From Sinorhizobium sp. A49 (GTDB lineage: Bacteria; Pseudomonadota; Alphaproteobacteria; Rhizobiales; Rhizobiaceae), in assembly GCF_002002725.1 (NCBI RefSeq), contig NZ_MUNW01000074.1, positions 1 to 41,729 on the forward strand: a stretch of 41,729 nucleotides of DNA. The letters run 5' to 3'. A program made the translations under genes and the position numbers. The notes beneath the pieces are model-generated. The model was given only the letters and a program-made list of their open reading frames with translations, was not told the DNA's origin and searched no databases. Positions 23,804-33,838 of this stretch are shown here, one piece after another; the first letter of the stretch is position 1; the number at the start of each line of letters is the position of its first letter.

Positions 23804-24640
23804 GTGATCGTCGATACCCATCTTCATCTCATCAACAAGTCCGCCCTGACATACCCCTGGCTGGCGGGCGTGCCGGCACTGGATCGGGACTTCCTCTATT
23901 CGACCTACGAGGCGGAAGCCCGGCGTGTCGGCATCGAGACGGCGCTGCACATGGAAGTCGATGTAGATCCCGGCGAGATGGACCTGGAGACGTCGGAGGT
24001 CCGGGAGCTATCGCAAAGACCGGACAGCCTGCTCAAAGGCGCAATTGCCGCGTGTCGCCCGGAGGCGGATGGCTTTGCAGCCTATCTCGAGCGGCAGGTG
24101 GGCAACCCCTTCGTCAAGGGGTTTCGCCGCGTTCTGCATGTGGTCCCGGACGAGCTGTCGGAAGGCGCCGTCTTCCGCGAAAACATCAGGCGCCTTGCCG
24201 GTAGCCGCTTCACCTTCGATCTCTGCGTCCTGCCACACCAGATTCCCAAGGCCATCGCCCTTGCCGATCTGGTGCCGGACCTGCAGTTCGTGCTCGATCA
24301 TTGCGGCGTTCCCGATATTCGGGACGGCGCCGAGCATCCGTGGCGTGACCACATGAGCGAGATCGCCAAGCGGCCGAATGTGGTCGCCAAGATATCCGGC
24401 GTCGTTGCCTATGCAGATGAAAGCTGGACTGTCGAAACGCTCAGGCCCTATGTCGAGCATACGATTGCGGCCTTCGGTTGGGATCGCGTGGTCTGGGGCA
24501 GCGACTGGCCTGTGTGTACGCTCGGCGGCAATCTTTCGACCTGGGTCGCGACCACCCATGCGCTGATCCATGGCTGCGGCGCGGATGAGCGGACAAAGCT
24601 GCTTTCGGCCAACGCGCGTAGGATCTGGAATCTCGGATAA
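23804..24640 (+). CDS. Amidohydrolase family protein, probable L-fuconolactonase
   Basis: The 278-residue TIM-barrel hydrolase starts 'MIVDTHLHLINKSALTYPWLAG' with the HxH metal motif of COG3618 lactonases. It ends with 'GWDRVVWGSDWPVCTLGG' (metal-binding Asp) and 'LLSANARRIWNLG'. The conserved 'LDHCGVPDI' carries a further histidine ligand. It should hydrolyse L-fucono-1,5-lactone to L-fuconate, the substrate of FucD. GTG at 23804 has GGAGGAG about 9 nt upstream; an earlier TTG is unlikely. It is separated from the main operon, but box pairs upstream suggest shared regulation. Confidence 0.87.
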   Translation: MIVDTHLHLINKSALTYPWLAGVPALDRDFLYSTYEAEARRVGIETALHMEVDVDPGEMDLETSEVRELSQRPDSLLKGAIAACRPEADGFAAYLERQVGNPFVKGFRRVLHVVPDELSEGAVFRENIRRLAGSRFTFDLCVLPHQIPKAIALADLVPDLQFVLDHCGVPDIRDGAEHPWRDHMSEIAKRPNVVAKISGVVAYADESWTVETLRPYVEHTIAAFGWDRVVWGSDWPVCTLGGNLSTWVATTHALIHGCGADERTKLLSANARRIWNLG

Positions 24641-24809
24641 ACAGGGAGCGGCGCCCAGCGCCTATCTGCGGTCTCTATACGCCGCGGCGCGTTCCGGCTG
24701 CCCCGCACAGACCGCTGCAGTCCTTCGAGTAGGCGCGTGTTCGTCGGCCAATCGATTGTGACCGCCGACAACTCGACGCATTGAAACAGCAGGAGCGGAT
24801 TTTCCATGG

Positions 24810-24844
24810 ACACCGGGGATGAGCCGAACGCTCATCCCCGGTGT
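24810..24844. terminator. Bidirectional terminator between the lactonase and binding-protein-like genes
   Basis: A perfect 15-bp stem (ACACCGGGGATGAGC / GCTCATCCCCGGTGT) with a 5-nt loop lies in the convergent spacer 24641-24850. The rest of that 210-nt spacer shows no gene. Confidence 0.85.
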
Positions 24845-24850
24845 TTCGCT

Positions 24851-25987
24851 TTACCCCGCGACGAAGCTTTCGGCGAACAGCCGATTGAGATCGTCGACGA
24901 CGACCCTCGCTTTTTCCTTGCGCAAGAGCCCGTCATTGATGCGATCCGAGGCTGCCTGCTGGAATGGCATGTAGCCATCGTGTCGAGGCCGCACCCAGGC
25001 AGTTTCAAGCGTTGCACGGGTCGCGCGATAGAAGTCTGCGGTCGCCGCGTTGACGGCATCGTCGTCCCAGGCGTCGCCATGTCCCGGCTGGCCGCCGCCA
25101 AAGGCATAGGCCTGGCGCTGAACTTCGCCGCTTGCGACCCAATAGGCAAAGTCGGTCGCGGCCGCGATGTTGGAGGAGAATTCGGACACGGCGATACCCG
25201 TTCCGCCAAGCGCTGAGCCTGCCGGGCCGTTCGGGCCCGCGACCGGGATGTCGCCGAACCGGACGAGCGACGGTCGGAAGCTGGCGACGGAGTAGCTGAC
25301 ATAGCCGTAGATCAGCGGCGCGCAGACAGCCGTTGCGCCCGGGGCCGACATGACTTCAAGAACAGCGATGGGGTCCATCTCGAAACAAGCGGGATCGATC
25401 AGGGAGACGAGCTCGGAGAGCATTTCGAAGGCAACGACGCCGCCATCGGCGTCTACGAGGTCTGCCCGCCCATCCACGGCGCAAGCATGGCCGAGATTGC
25501 CGCAGAGTGTGTAAAAACTCATCAGCGAATGCGGCGGCCGCATCGGCAGCAGGACTTTCCCCTTGCGTGCGAGTTCCAGCATATCGGACCACGTCGACAC
25601 TCGATCGCCAAGATCCGGACGCCAGGCCTGGACCTGTGTCGCTGCATCGATCGGGAAGGCCCACTGGCGCCCCTTCCAGGCGTAGCTCGGATAGGATTGC
25701 CCGACGGAGCCGGCTGCGAGTGCTGAGCGTTCAGCCTCTCGACCAGGCACATCGAGCGGCGCGAGGCACCCCTCATTGGTGATCTGCCCGACATGCGGAT
25801 GATCGATGACGATCAGGTCGTAAGCCCTTGCCAGCTCTTCGACCGGAAAAGTCTCGAAATCCTGCAGCGAGCGCTTCTCCCAGTGAATGATGACGCCAGT
25901 CTTTTCCTGCCAGAGCTTTGAACAGGCCACCATTGGGTCGTAGCCGCGCGGATGGCTCCAGGTCATGCCCTTGAGAGCGACGTTCAT
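24851..25987 (-). CDS. Solute-binding-protein-like protein without signal peptide
   Basis: This 378-residue protein has the family-1 solute-binding fold: 'LKGMTWSHPRGYDPMVACSKLWQEKTGVIIHWEKRSLQDF' resembles the first lobe, and 'GKVLLPMRPPHSLMSFYTLCGNLGH' and 'ALGGTGIAVSEFSSNIAAATDFAYWVASGEVQ' the second. It begins directly with the fold, so it has no secretion signal. The ATG at 25987 overlaps the CoA-transferase stop in ATGA and has GAGGAG 8 nt upstream, so the short N-terminus is well supported. No permease or ATPase gene adjoins it. A cytoplasmic ligand-binding or chaperone-like role with the CoA enzymes is possible; the function is unknown. Confidence 0.78.
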   Translation of the reverse strand: MNVALKGMTWSHPRGYDPMVACSKLWQEKTGVIIHWEKRSLQDFETFPVEELARAYDLIVIDHPHVGQITNEGCLAPLDVPGREAERSALAAGSVGQSYPSYAWKGRQWAFPIDAATQVQAWRPDLGDRVSTWSDMLELARKGKVLLPMRPPHSLMSFYTLCGNLGHACAVDGRADLVDADGGVVAFEMLSELVSLIDPACFEMDPIAVLEVMSAPGATAVCAPLIYGYVSYSVASFRPSLVRFGDIPVAGPNGPAGSALGGTGIAVSEFSSNIAAATDFAYWVASGEVQRQAYAFGGGQPGHGDAWDDDAVNAATADFYRATRATLETAWVRPRHDGYMPFQQAASDRINDGLLRKEKARVVVDDLNRLFAESFVAG

Positions 25988-27150
25988 AGACCGAACTCCT
26001 CGCGTATCGAGGCGCTGTGTTCGCCGATCCTCGGCGCAGCGCGGTCGACCTGAGCGCGCCGGCCATTGACCCTGAGCGGCGACCGCGTCGTCAGGATCGA
26101 CACGTCGTCTTCGCGGTTGACCGTTTGCAGCATGTCGAGCATGCGGAAACCGTCGCTCTCCAGCAGTTCGTTCCAATTCAGCACGCGAGCACACCAGATG
26201 TCGGCCGGCTCAAGCACGGCCAGCCAATGATCGACCGTGTTGCCACTGATGCGCTCCGCAATCAGTGCCTTGATCTCGTCGCGTGCCGAAAACCACGACG
26301 ACGGCTCGTCGCAATAGAGCGCTAGCTGCGGCATCTCCAAAAGCTGGGCGAGCTTGGGGATCGGCGTCATCGCGATGGCGAGGTAACCGTCGTTGGCAGG
26401 ATAGACGCCATAAGGGGCCGAGAGATAGGCGTGGGCGCTGCGGAAATCGGAGCGCTTGGGCAGCCGCCTGCCGTCGTTGAGGTGGGTCGTCAGCACCTCG
26501 AACTGGAAATCCACCAGCGCTTCGAGCAGGCTCGTTTCGATCAGGCTGCCCTTGCCGGAGATGCCGCGGCGAACGAGGCCGGCAAGAATGCCTTGAGCCG
26601 CGGCAGCGCCGGCGAGCATGTCGCCAATCGCAAGGCCGAAGGGAACCGGCCCTTGCGCCTCATCGCCGTTCAGCCACATCACGCCGGAGCGCGCCTGCGC
26701 CAGCAGGTCCTGACCGGGCCGCCTGACCCAGGGCCCTTCCTCGCCGTAGCCGCTGATCGAGGCGTAGACAATACGCGGGTTGATCGCCCGCACCGCTTCG
26801 TAATCGAGGCCGAGCCGCTGGATCACGCCGGGGCGAAAATTCTGGATCAGGACGTCCGCTTTGGCAAGCAACGCCTTCAGCGCAGCCACGTCAGCCTCGT
26901 CCTTGAGATCGATTGCCAGGCTCTCCTTGGCGCGATTGATCGCGTGGAAGATGGTGGAATCGCCACCGATCTCGGTGTCGCTCAAATAGAGACGGCGCGA
27001 AAGATCGCCGCCGTCAGGGCGCTCGATCTTGATGACCCGCGCGCCGAGGTCCATCAGCCTGAGGGAGCAATAGGGGCCGGAGAGAAACTGGCTCATGTCG
27101 ACGACGACAAGACCAGCAAGTGGCAGTTCGTTTTCCTCGTGCATCGTCAT
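25984..27150 (-). CDS. CaiB/BaiF family CoA-transferase (class III)
   Basis: The 388-residue protein starts 'LPLAGLVVVDMSQFLSGPYCSLRLMDLGARVIKIERPDGGDLSR', the typical family III N-terminus. It continues with 'ADVLIQNFRPGVIQRLGLDYEAVRAINPRIVYASISGYGEEGPW', including the region around the catalytic aspartate ('GQDLLAQARSGVM'). These enzymes move CoA between carboxylic acids through aspartyl-CoA anhydride. The start may be at 27150 or 27144; both lack a strong ribosome site, as expected if coupled to the MaoC gene ending at 27153. The substrate is not known. Confidence 0.9.
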   Translation of the reverse strand: MTMHEENELPLAGLVVVDMSQFLSGPYCSLRLMDLGARVIKIERPDGGDLSRRLYLSDTEIGGDSTIFHAINRAKESLAIDLKDEADVAALKALLAKADVLIQNFRPGVIQRLGLDYEAVRAINPRIVYASISGYGEEGPWVRRPGQDLLAQARSGVMWLNGDEAQGPVPFGLAIGDMLAGAAAAQGILAGLVRRGISGKGSLIETSLLEALVDFQFEVLTTHLNDGRRLPKRSDFRSAHAYLSAPYGVYPANDGYLAIAMTPIPKLAQLLEMPQLALYCDEPSSWFSARDEIKALIAERISGNTVDHWLAVLEPADIWCARVLNWNELLESDGFRMLDMLQTVNREDDVSILTTRSPLRVNGRRAQVDRAAPRIGEHSASIREEFGL

Positions 27151-27152
27151 TC

Positions 27153-27704
<552 letters not shown>

Positions 27705-27816
27705 GGGAAGATCCTGCGTCGATTCGGGTGAGTGTTCGTGACCTGTCTTCGCTGCTCGCGCTTTGGAGACGTATTTCTCTTCGATCGCCGGGCATAACTT
27801 CCTCCATGAGTGTTCT

Positions 27817-27839
27817 TATGTGAAGATAGTGTTCACATA
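27817..27839 (-). promoter_or_regulatory. Perfect inverted repeat upstream of the MaoC-CaiB operon
   Basis: TATGTGAA and TTCACATA form a perfect 8-bp inverted repeat with a 7-nt centre (23 bp overall). It is unlike the 19-bp-pitch boxes of the fucose-type regulon, so a different dimeric regulator (GntR, IclR or LacI size range) is likely. No regulator gene adjoins this operon. Confidence 0.6.
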
Positions 27840-27979
27840 TGCAGGCAGTTTGCAAGACGCAAAAGGTCGACCGCCATCGCGAGATAGCGGCCAACTCCAT
27901 GTGTTGACGAAGAGGTGGAGAGCATTCCGGCATCAGCAGCCGAAACGAGTATGCCGGCGGAGAGAAATGGGAAATGAGT

Positions 27980-28528
27980 CTAGCGAGCTGCCTTACGGGA
28001 GTTGCCGACTTCGTCGTGCAACCTGGCTGTCTCTGACCCAATGTCCACCTTCGCCTCGTCCTTGGACGTCGCTGCGAGCCAGCCGACAACGGTAAGGACA
28101 AAGAAGGCGGAGCCTGCCGCAAAGGCGGCGATGATCCAGTGACCGAAGCCGAGTGCTAGCCCAATGGCGCCAGCGAGCCAAAGGCTGCTGCCGGTGGTCA
28201 GGCCCTGGACGCGTCCGCGCGACAGAACGATGGTGCCCGCTGCGAGAAAGGCAACGCCCGCAGTCACCGCCTCGACGACGCGCAAGGGGTCGATCTGGAC
28301 CCTCTGATCGAAGAAGCCCTTCATGTAGACGCTTTCAAGCGAGATGATGGAAAAGGTACATGCGGCAAGAGCCACAAGCATATGGGTCTTCAGTCCGGCC
28401 GGGCGTGATTTCGCCTCGCGCTCGAAACCGATGAGCGCGCCCATCATCAGGGATGCGAGCATGCGCGCGAAAATGACCTGATAAGGGATGTGGGACGGGG
28501 GAAACATGTCTGTGACGATCTGATCCAT
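27980..28528 (-). CDS. MgtC/SapB family membrane protein
   Basis: The 182-residue protein begins with 'VIFARMLASLMMGALIGFEREAKSRPAGLKTHMLVALAACTFSIIS', the MgtC hallmark region (G-x2-IG-x-ER with R-x-AGL-[RK]-TH). Further helices include 'VTAGVAFLAAGTIVLSRGRVQGLTTGSSLWLAGAIGLALGFG'. It lacks the C-terminal ACT-like domain of Salmonella MgtC. MgtC proteins modulate membrane potential or Mg2+ homeostasis, and some inhibit the F1Fo ATPase. It is monocistronic on the minus strand, after the pseudoazurin gene and its terminator. Confidence 0.9.
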   Translation of the reverse strand: MDQIVTDMFPPSHIPYQVIFARMLASLMMGALIGFEREAKSRPAGLKTHMLVALAACTFSIISLESVYMKGFFDQRVQIDPLRVVEAVTAGVAFLAAGTIVLSRGRVQGLTTGSSLWLAGAIGLALGFGHWIIAAFAAGSAFFVLTVVGWLAATSKDEAKVDIGSETARLHDEVGNSRKAAR

Positions 28529-28568
28529 GCGGAACCAACGCGAACGTGTCGCATTGGTTCCACCTGTT

Positions 28569-28599
28569 GGCGCCGCCTTCCGCCCGGTTAAGCGGCGCC
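28569..28599 (-). terminator. Terminator-like hairpin after the pseudoazurin gene
   Basis: GGCGCCGC and GCGGCGCC form an 8-bp perfect stem with a 15-nt loop, 45 nt beyond the pseudoazurin stop codon and just upstream of the MgtC gene start. Confidence 0.6.
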
Positions 28600-28644
28600 T
28601 TCGAGCGGCCTGTCCCTGCCCGCTCGTTTAAGCAAGTCTCAGCG

Positions 28645-29900
<1,256 letters not shown>

Positions 29901-29917
29901 GATAGGGGCCAGATGCC

Positions 29918-30064
29918 ATGAAGGACATTGATCATCCATCGTCTGTTTCAGCCAACGCACGCGGTGCTGCCACGCCGACGCCTGCGAAGGCCGCAAGGAC
30001 AAACTGCTTCACCGTCGGGGCCGAAAGAATTCACCGTATTCAAGCGTATCTGCGACCCCGATGA
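29918..30064 (+). CDS. Possible small ORF, 48 residues
   Basis: An ATG 15 nt after the MarR stop, preceded by GGGGCC, opens a 48-codon frame (MKDIDHPSSVSANARGAA...) that ends just before the terminator hairpin. No family is recognised and codon use is undistinguished. It may be a real small gene co-transcribed with the MarR gene, or merely an open stretch. Confidence 0.25.
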   Translation: MKDIDHPSSVSANARGAATPTPAKAARTNCFTVGAERIHRIQAYLRPR

Positions 30065-30071
30065 TGTCGGC

Positions 30072-30107
30072 GCCGGTCCGTCGACTGCCATCGGCGGACC
30101 GGCATTT
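30072..30107 (+). terminator. Intrinsic terminator after the Cys-rich MarR gene
   Basis: GCCGGTCCG (30072-30080) pairs with CGGACCGGC (30095-30103), and ATTTTCT follows. This is a typical rho-independent arrangement upstream of the AhpD-like gene. Confidence 0.7.
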
Positions 30108-30138
30108 TCTCCCTCCACGCGAATAGAAAGAGAAAACC

Positions 30139-30687
30139 ATGAGCAGAATTAATCTAGTTGACCCCAAGTCGGCAACCGGCACCAGCGCCGAACTGCTGGG
30201 CAGCATCCACGCGACCTTCGGCGCCACGCCGAACATGTTCAAGGCAGTGGCCAATTCTCCGGCAGCCCTTACCAGCATGTGGGGTTCGTTCGGCGCGCTC
30301 GGTGGTGGCCGGCTCGGCGCCAAGCTCGGCGAACAGATCGCCGTTGCCGTCGCCGACCGCAATGATTGCCACTATTGCCTTGCCGCCCACACCGCGCTCG
30401 GTCGAAAGGCCGGCGCTACCGCTCAGGAAATGGCCGACGCCCAACGTGGCCACTCCAACGATCCGAAGACGGCGGCGGTGCTCTCGTTTGTGCGCACACT
30501 GGTAGAAAGGCGCGGCCAGGCGTCGGACGCTGACGTCAAGACATTGCGCGATGCCGGCTTTGACGATCAGGACATCGTCGAGGTCATCGCCCATGTCGCG
30601 CTCAACCTTTTCACCAACTACGTCAACGTCGCACTCGCTGTGCCGGTCGATTTCCCCGGCGTCAAGCTCGTGCGCGAAGCTGCCTGA
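30139..30687 (+). CDS. Carboxymuconolactone decarboxylase (AhpD-like) family protein
   Basis: The 182-residue all-helical protein has the redox motif 'NDCHYCLAAHTALGRKAGAT' (Cys77-x2-Cys80-x3-His84), diagnostic of AhpD-type peroxidase-related proteins. The conserved 'GEQIAVAVADRN' precedes it and 'IVEVIAHVALNLFTNYVNVAL' closes the fold. AhpD relays reducing equivalents to peroxiredoxins or acts as a weak alkylhydroperoxidase. It has its own start region (AAAGAGAAAACC-ATG) and is followed 50 nt later by a redoxin gene, consistent with one peroxide- or electrophile-detoxifying unit. Confidence 0.9.
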   Translation: MSRINLVDPKSATGTSAELLGSIHATFGATPNMFKAVANSPAALTSMWGSFGALGGGRLGAKLGEQIAVAVADRNDCHYCLAAHTALGRKAGATAQEMADAQRGHSNDPKTAAVLSFVRTLVERRGQASDADVKTLRDAGFDDQDIVEVIAHVALNLFTNYVNVALAVPVDFPGVKLVREAA

Positions 30688-30737
30688 GAACCCGTCGGGC
30701 AGGTTTGCCTGCCCGACCCTCCCAAAGGAATGGCCTC

Positions 30738-31307
30738 ATGATTGCAGATACAACAACCCAAGCGCCGGAACTGGACATCAGTCACTGGTTCAATACGCCC
30801 ACGCCGCTCAACCTTGATATGCTGCGCGGACGCGTCGTCTTCATCCATGCCTTTCAGATGCTTTGCCCGGCTTGCGTCTCACACGGGCTGCCGCAGACGC
30901 AGCGCGTGCAGCGCCTCTTTCGCGACACGGACCTTCAGATGATCGGGCTGCACACGGTCTTTGAACACCATGCGGCGATGGGCCCGGAGGCTCTCAAAGC
31001 CTTCATCCACGAATACCGGCTGACTTTCCCGATCGGCATCGACGCCGCATCGCCCGATGCGGCGATACCGCACACGATGCATCGCTACGGCATGCGCGGC
31101 ACGCCGACGACCGTCATTATCGGACGGGACGGAACGGTGCGCCACCATCGCTTCGGCATCGAGGACGACCTGCTCGTCGGTGCTTGGCTGGCGAACGCAA
31201 TCGCCGAGCCACTGCCTACAACGCGTCAGGAACTGCCTGGCTGCAGCACGGACGGCTGCGCGATCCCCGATGAGAGCCTACGTCGGTTGGAGGCAGGTAT
31301 CCGATGA
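30738..31307 (+). CDS. TlpA-like redoxin family protein
   Basis: The 189-residue thioredoxin-fold protein has 'GRVVFIHAFQMLCPACVSHGLPQTQRVQRLF' with a CPAC active site (Cys43, Cys46), then 'MRGTPTTVIIGRDGTVRHHRFG', including the cis-proline TPT motif. There is no signal peptide, so it is cytoplasmic. A C-terminal 'LPGCSTDGCAIPDE' adds two more cysteines. AAAGGA precedes the ATG at 30738. Its stop overlaps the next start in ATGA, the remnant of coupling with a now decayed glutamine amidotransferase gene. Confidence 0.87.
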   Translation: MIADTTTQAPELDISHWFNTPTPLNLDMLRGRVVFIHAFQMLCPACVSHGLPQTQRVQRLFRDTDLQMIGLHTVFEHHAAMGPEALKAFIHEYRLTFPIGIDAASPDAAIPHTMHRYGMRGTPTTVIIGRDGTVRHHRFGIEDDLLVGAWLANAIAEPLPTTRQELPGCSTDGCAIPDESLRRLEAGIR

Positions 31308-31658
31308 CACCGAAATCGGCGGTGGTGATCAGGCATGTTCACTTCGAGGATCTCGGCACCCTTGCGGCACGGCGATACCTACGATCTTCCCGCCGATGCG
31401 ACTTTGCTGGCTTCGACCTCGAAGGTCGTCCAGCAGGCGTTCTCGATTGGCAGCAACATACTCGGACTTCAGTTTCACGCGGAAGCGGATGCGGGAGCGG
31501 CGTTTGAACGGTGGCTGGTCGGCCACGCCTGCGAGCTGGCAGCAGCCAAGATCGATATCGTAAAACTCCTAAACGATGCCGCTGAATTCGGGGCCGCGCT
31601 TGCGGTGGCCGCCGACGCAATGATGACGGAATGGTTGGAGCAAGTGCATGTCGACTGA
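31304..31658 (+). pseudogene. Decayed class I glutamine amidotransferase (internal deletion plus frameshift)
   Basis: The frame starting at the ATG (31304) reads 'MTPKSAVVIRHVHFEDLGT', a typical N-terminus of GMP-synthase-like glutamine amidotransferases, then loses similarity near 31360. In another frame from about 31365, 'HGDTYDLPADATLLASTSKVVQQAFSIGSNILGLQFHAEADAGAAFERWL' and the family C-terminus continue to 31658. The middle of the protein, some 120 residues including the nucleophilic cysteine, is absent, and the catalytic 'QFHPE' reads 'QFHAE'. The gene is therefore inactive. The 3' end still overlaps the MOSC gene start, so the deletion left the operon intact. Confidence 0.8.
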
Positions 31659-32358
31659 TCAAACAAAACCGGTCGCTCTCAACGCATTGCTTGTGGGCGA
31701 ACTGACTGTGATCGACGAACGCGGGACACTGAGCGGCATCGACAAGAGGCCGGTTGCCGGGGCGCTGCACCTGTCGGCTACCGGGCTCATTGGCGATCAT
31801 CAGGGCGACCTCAAGCGGCATGGCGGCCTCGAGAAGGCTGTGCATCACTACCCGGGCGATCATTATCGGCTCTGGCAGTCGGAAATCGGTCCGAGCACGG
31901 TTCTCGATCGCCCGGGCGCGTTCGGCGAAAACCTGTCGACCTCAGGGCTGACGGAAGACGACGTTGCCGTTGGAGATCGCTTCCGTCTGGGGCGTGCCCT
32001 GCTCGAAGTCAGCCAGGGACGGCAGCCATGCTGGAAATTGAACAGGCGCTTTGGGCTGACCGATATGGCCCGCCGCGTCCAGCAATCCGGTCGCACCGGA
32101 TGGTACTATCGGGTGATCGAGGAAGGACGCGTTTGCGCGGACGATGCCCTCGTCATGGTCGAACGCAGATGCCCTGCCTGGACCATCCGACGGCTCTGGC
32201 ATTATCTCTACATCGACACGATGAACCGCGATGCGCTTCGGGAAATCGCCAATCTCACGATATTGCCGGCGAACTGGCGCGATTATGCGATCAGACGGTT
32301 GGCGACCCGAACTGTCGAGGATTGGACACCACGCCTGGAGGGCCAGCAAGAAGGTTAG
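31648..32358 (+). CDS. MOSC domain-containing protein (YiiM type)
   Basis: The 236-residue protein has the MOSC beta-barrel ('GLIGDHQGDLKRHGGLEKAVHHYPGDHYRLW', 'PGAFGENLSTSGLTEDDVAVGDRFRLG') and the conserved cysteine in 'GRQPCWKLNRRFG', which in this family may bind the molybdenum cofactor sulfur. A YiiM-like C-terminal three-helix domain follows. Such proteins reduce N-hydroxylated purines or act in sulfur transfer. The start overlaps the end of the amidotransferase remnant by 11 nt. It ends the redox gene string and is convergent with the FAD/NAD(P)-binding gene. Confidence 0.88.
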   Translation: MSTDQTKPVALNALLVGELTVIDERGTLSGIDKRPVAGALHLSATGLIGDHQGDLKRHGGLEKAVHHYPGDHYRLWQSEIGPSTVLDRPGAFGENLSTSGLTEDDVAVGDRFRLGRALLEVSQGRQPCWKLNRRFGLTDMARRVQQSGRTGWYYRVIEEGRVCADDALVMVERRCPAWTIRRLWHYLYIDTMNRDALREIANLTILPANWRDYAIRRLATRTVEDWTPRLEGQQEG

Positions 32359-32404
32359 AGCTGGCTCCCGGATTCTCAAGGCAAGGGCAGCATCGCGCTG
32401 CGCG

Positions 32405-33838
32405 TTAGCCGGTTTTTGCCACAGGCCCGAGCCGGGATTGATGTTCGAGCCATCGCGCGACCCGGTCGGCGACGAAGATCGCATGCTCGTTGACTTGAGG
32501 CAGTCCCATCAGCTCGCCGAATGTGCCGCGGGCAAGTGGGCCGGCGATGAAAAGCGTGTCGTTGCCGTTTCCATCGCGATCGGTTGCCCGGCTTTGATTG
32601 TCGCAGGCAAGACCGAGACCGAGCGCATCCAGTTGGAGATGGCCTCCTTCTGCCAACTCCGCCAGCCAGCGCTGGCTCTTCAGGATGCTCGTGTGTGCGG
32701 GACCGGTGGTCACGACACACGCATCAAACACCATCGGCTCGTGGTGCCTGGTATGGCGGTGGCGGATCTCGGCGATAATGCTCTCGCCGTGCTGGCCTAT
32801 CTCCTTCACCAATCCGCCAATGACCCTGATGTCACCGTGCTCAAGCCCTTGCGCAATCACCGCGTCAATCTGCGGGGCGACACGGAATCGGTGCACATCC
32901 CAATAGACGCGCAGGTGGCGGACAAGCCGCCTCCGCTCCGCGACAGGCAGCGCTCTCCAGATGTCGCCCCCCTGGGCGCGCAATGCATCAAAGACGGCGT
33001 GCCAGCTGCGCCCTTCCGCCGGGGCCTGTTGCAACGCAAGGCGTACCCGGCGCAGCAGCGTCCGGGCCGTACGCGAGGGGTCGACAACGAAATCCCCGAG
33101 CGGTTCCTGGGCAGTCGTAGCATGTCCCCTCGACCGTAGCCCCCGACGAGAAACGGCAGCAATCGGGCCTCGGTGTCCGCTGCGGCGCAAGGAGGCGATA
33201 ACATCGGCCGCAGTCAGCCCGTTGCCGATAATGAGGACACGATCCTCCGCGCGGATGACCGACAGGGCGTCCGGTGATGTCGAATCAGGAACGAAACGCG
33301 GATGGCCGGCAAGCGCTCCGGAAATGTTCTGGGGCGCACATGGCGCCGGATGGGTCGTTGCAACGATGGCGATGTCGGCCAAAATCTCGGCGCCTCCATC
33401 CGCCTTGATGTGCCAACGGTCCCCGGTTCTGGCGATCTGCACCACCCGTTCACGGCAGTGGTAGACCTGCCCGCTCGCAAGAAGCGGAGCGATAAAGTCG
33501 CCCACATAACGGCCGAAGACAGTGCGCCGCGGATAGAGGTTTCCATCGGCTGCCAGAGCATCCGGATCATCAACAGTTTCCCCCTCGGCCGTGAGCCACC
33601 GCAGGAAATCATCCGGATCGTCCGTCAGCAGGCTCATCCGCGCCGCCGGTACGTTGACGCGGTGGGCCGGATCCGAGGTGTCGTAGGCAAGGCCAGCCCC
33701 AAGCCGCTCCCTCGGTTCGAAGACGATGATGTCGACCGCATGTCCGGGCATGTTCCGGGCGAGGTTGGCTGCCAGCACTGCACCGGTGAACCCCCCGCCA
33801 ATGATTGCGACAACCGGTCGACGGGATAGCTGCGTCAC
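32405..33838 (-). CDS. FAD/NAD(P)-binding protein (NAD_binding_9 type), coupled to ssuD
   Basis: The 477-residue protein has an N-terminal dinucleotide motif '[24 protein letters not shown]', '[30 protein letters not shown]' typical of this group, and a second Rossmann motif '[25 protein letters not shown]'. It probably acts as a flavin-dependent monooxygenase or oxidoreductase. The GTG start at 33838 overlaps the ssuD stop in GTGA, so the two are translationally coupled and the role is likely in organosulfur use. A distant paralogue is encoded at 38673-40079. Confidence 0.85.
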   Translation of the reverse strand: MTQLSRRPVVAIIGGGFTGAVLAANLARNMPGHAVDIIVFEPRERLGAGLAYDTSDPAHRVNVPAARMSLLTDDPDDFLRWLTAEGETVDDPDALAADGNLYPRRTVFGRYVGDFIAPLLASGQVYHCRERVVQIARTGDRWHIKADGGAEILADIAIVATTHPAPCAPQNISGALAGHPRFVPDSTSPDALSVIRAEDRVLIIGNGLTAADVIASLRRSGHRGPIAAVSRRGLRSRGHATTAQEPLGDFVVDPSRTARTLLRRVRLALQQAPAEGRSWHAVFDALRAQGGDIWRALPVAERRRLVRHLRVYWDVHRFRVAPQIDAVIAQGLEHGDIRVIGGLVKEIGQHGESIIAEIRHRHTRHHEPMVFDACVVTTGPAHTSILKSQRWLAELAEGGHLQLDALGLGLACDNQSRATDRDGNGNDTLFIAGPLARGTFGELMGLPQVNEHAIFVADRVARWLEHQSRLGPVAKTG

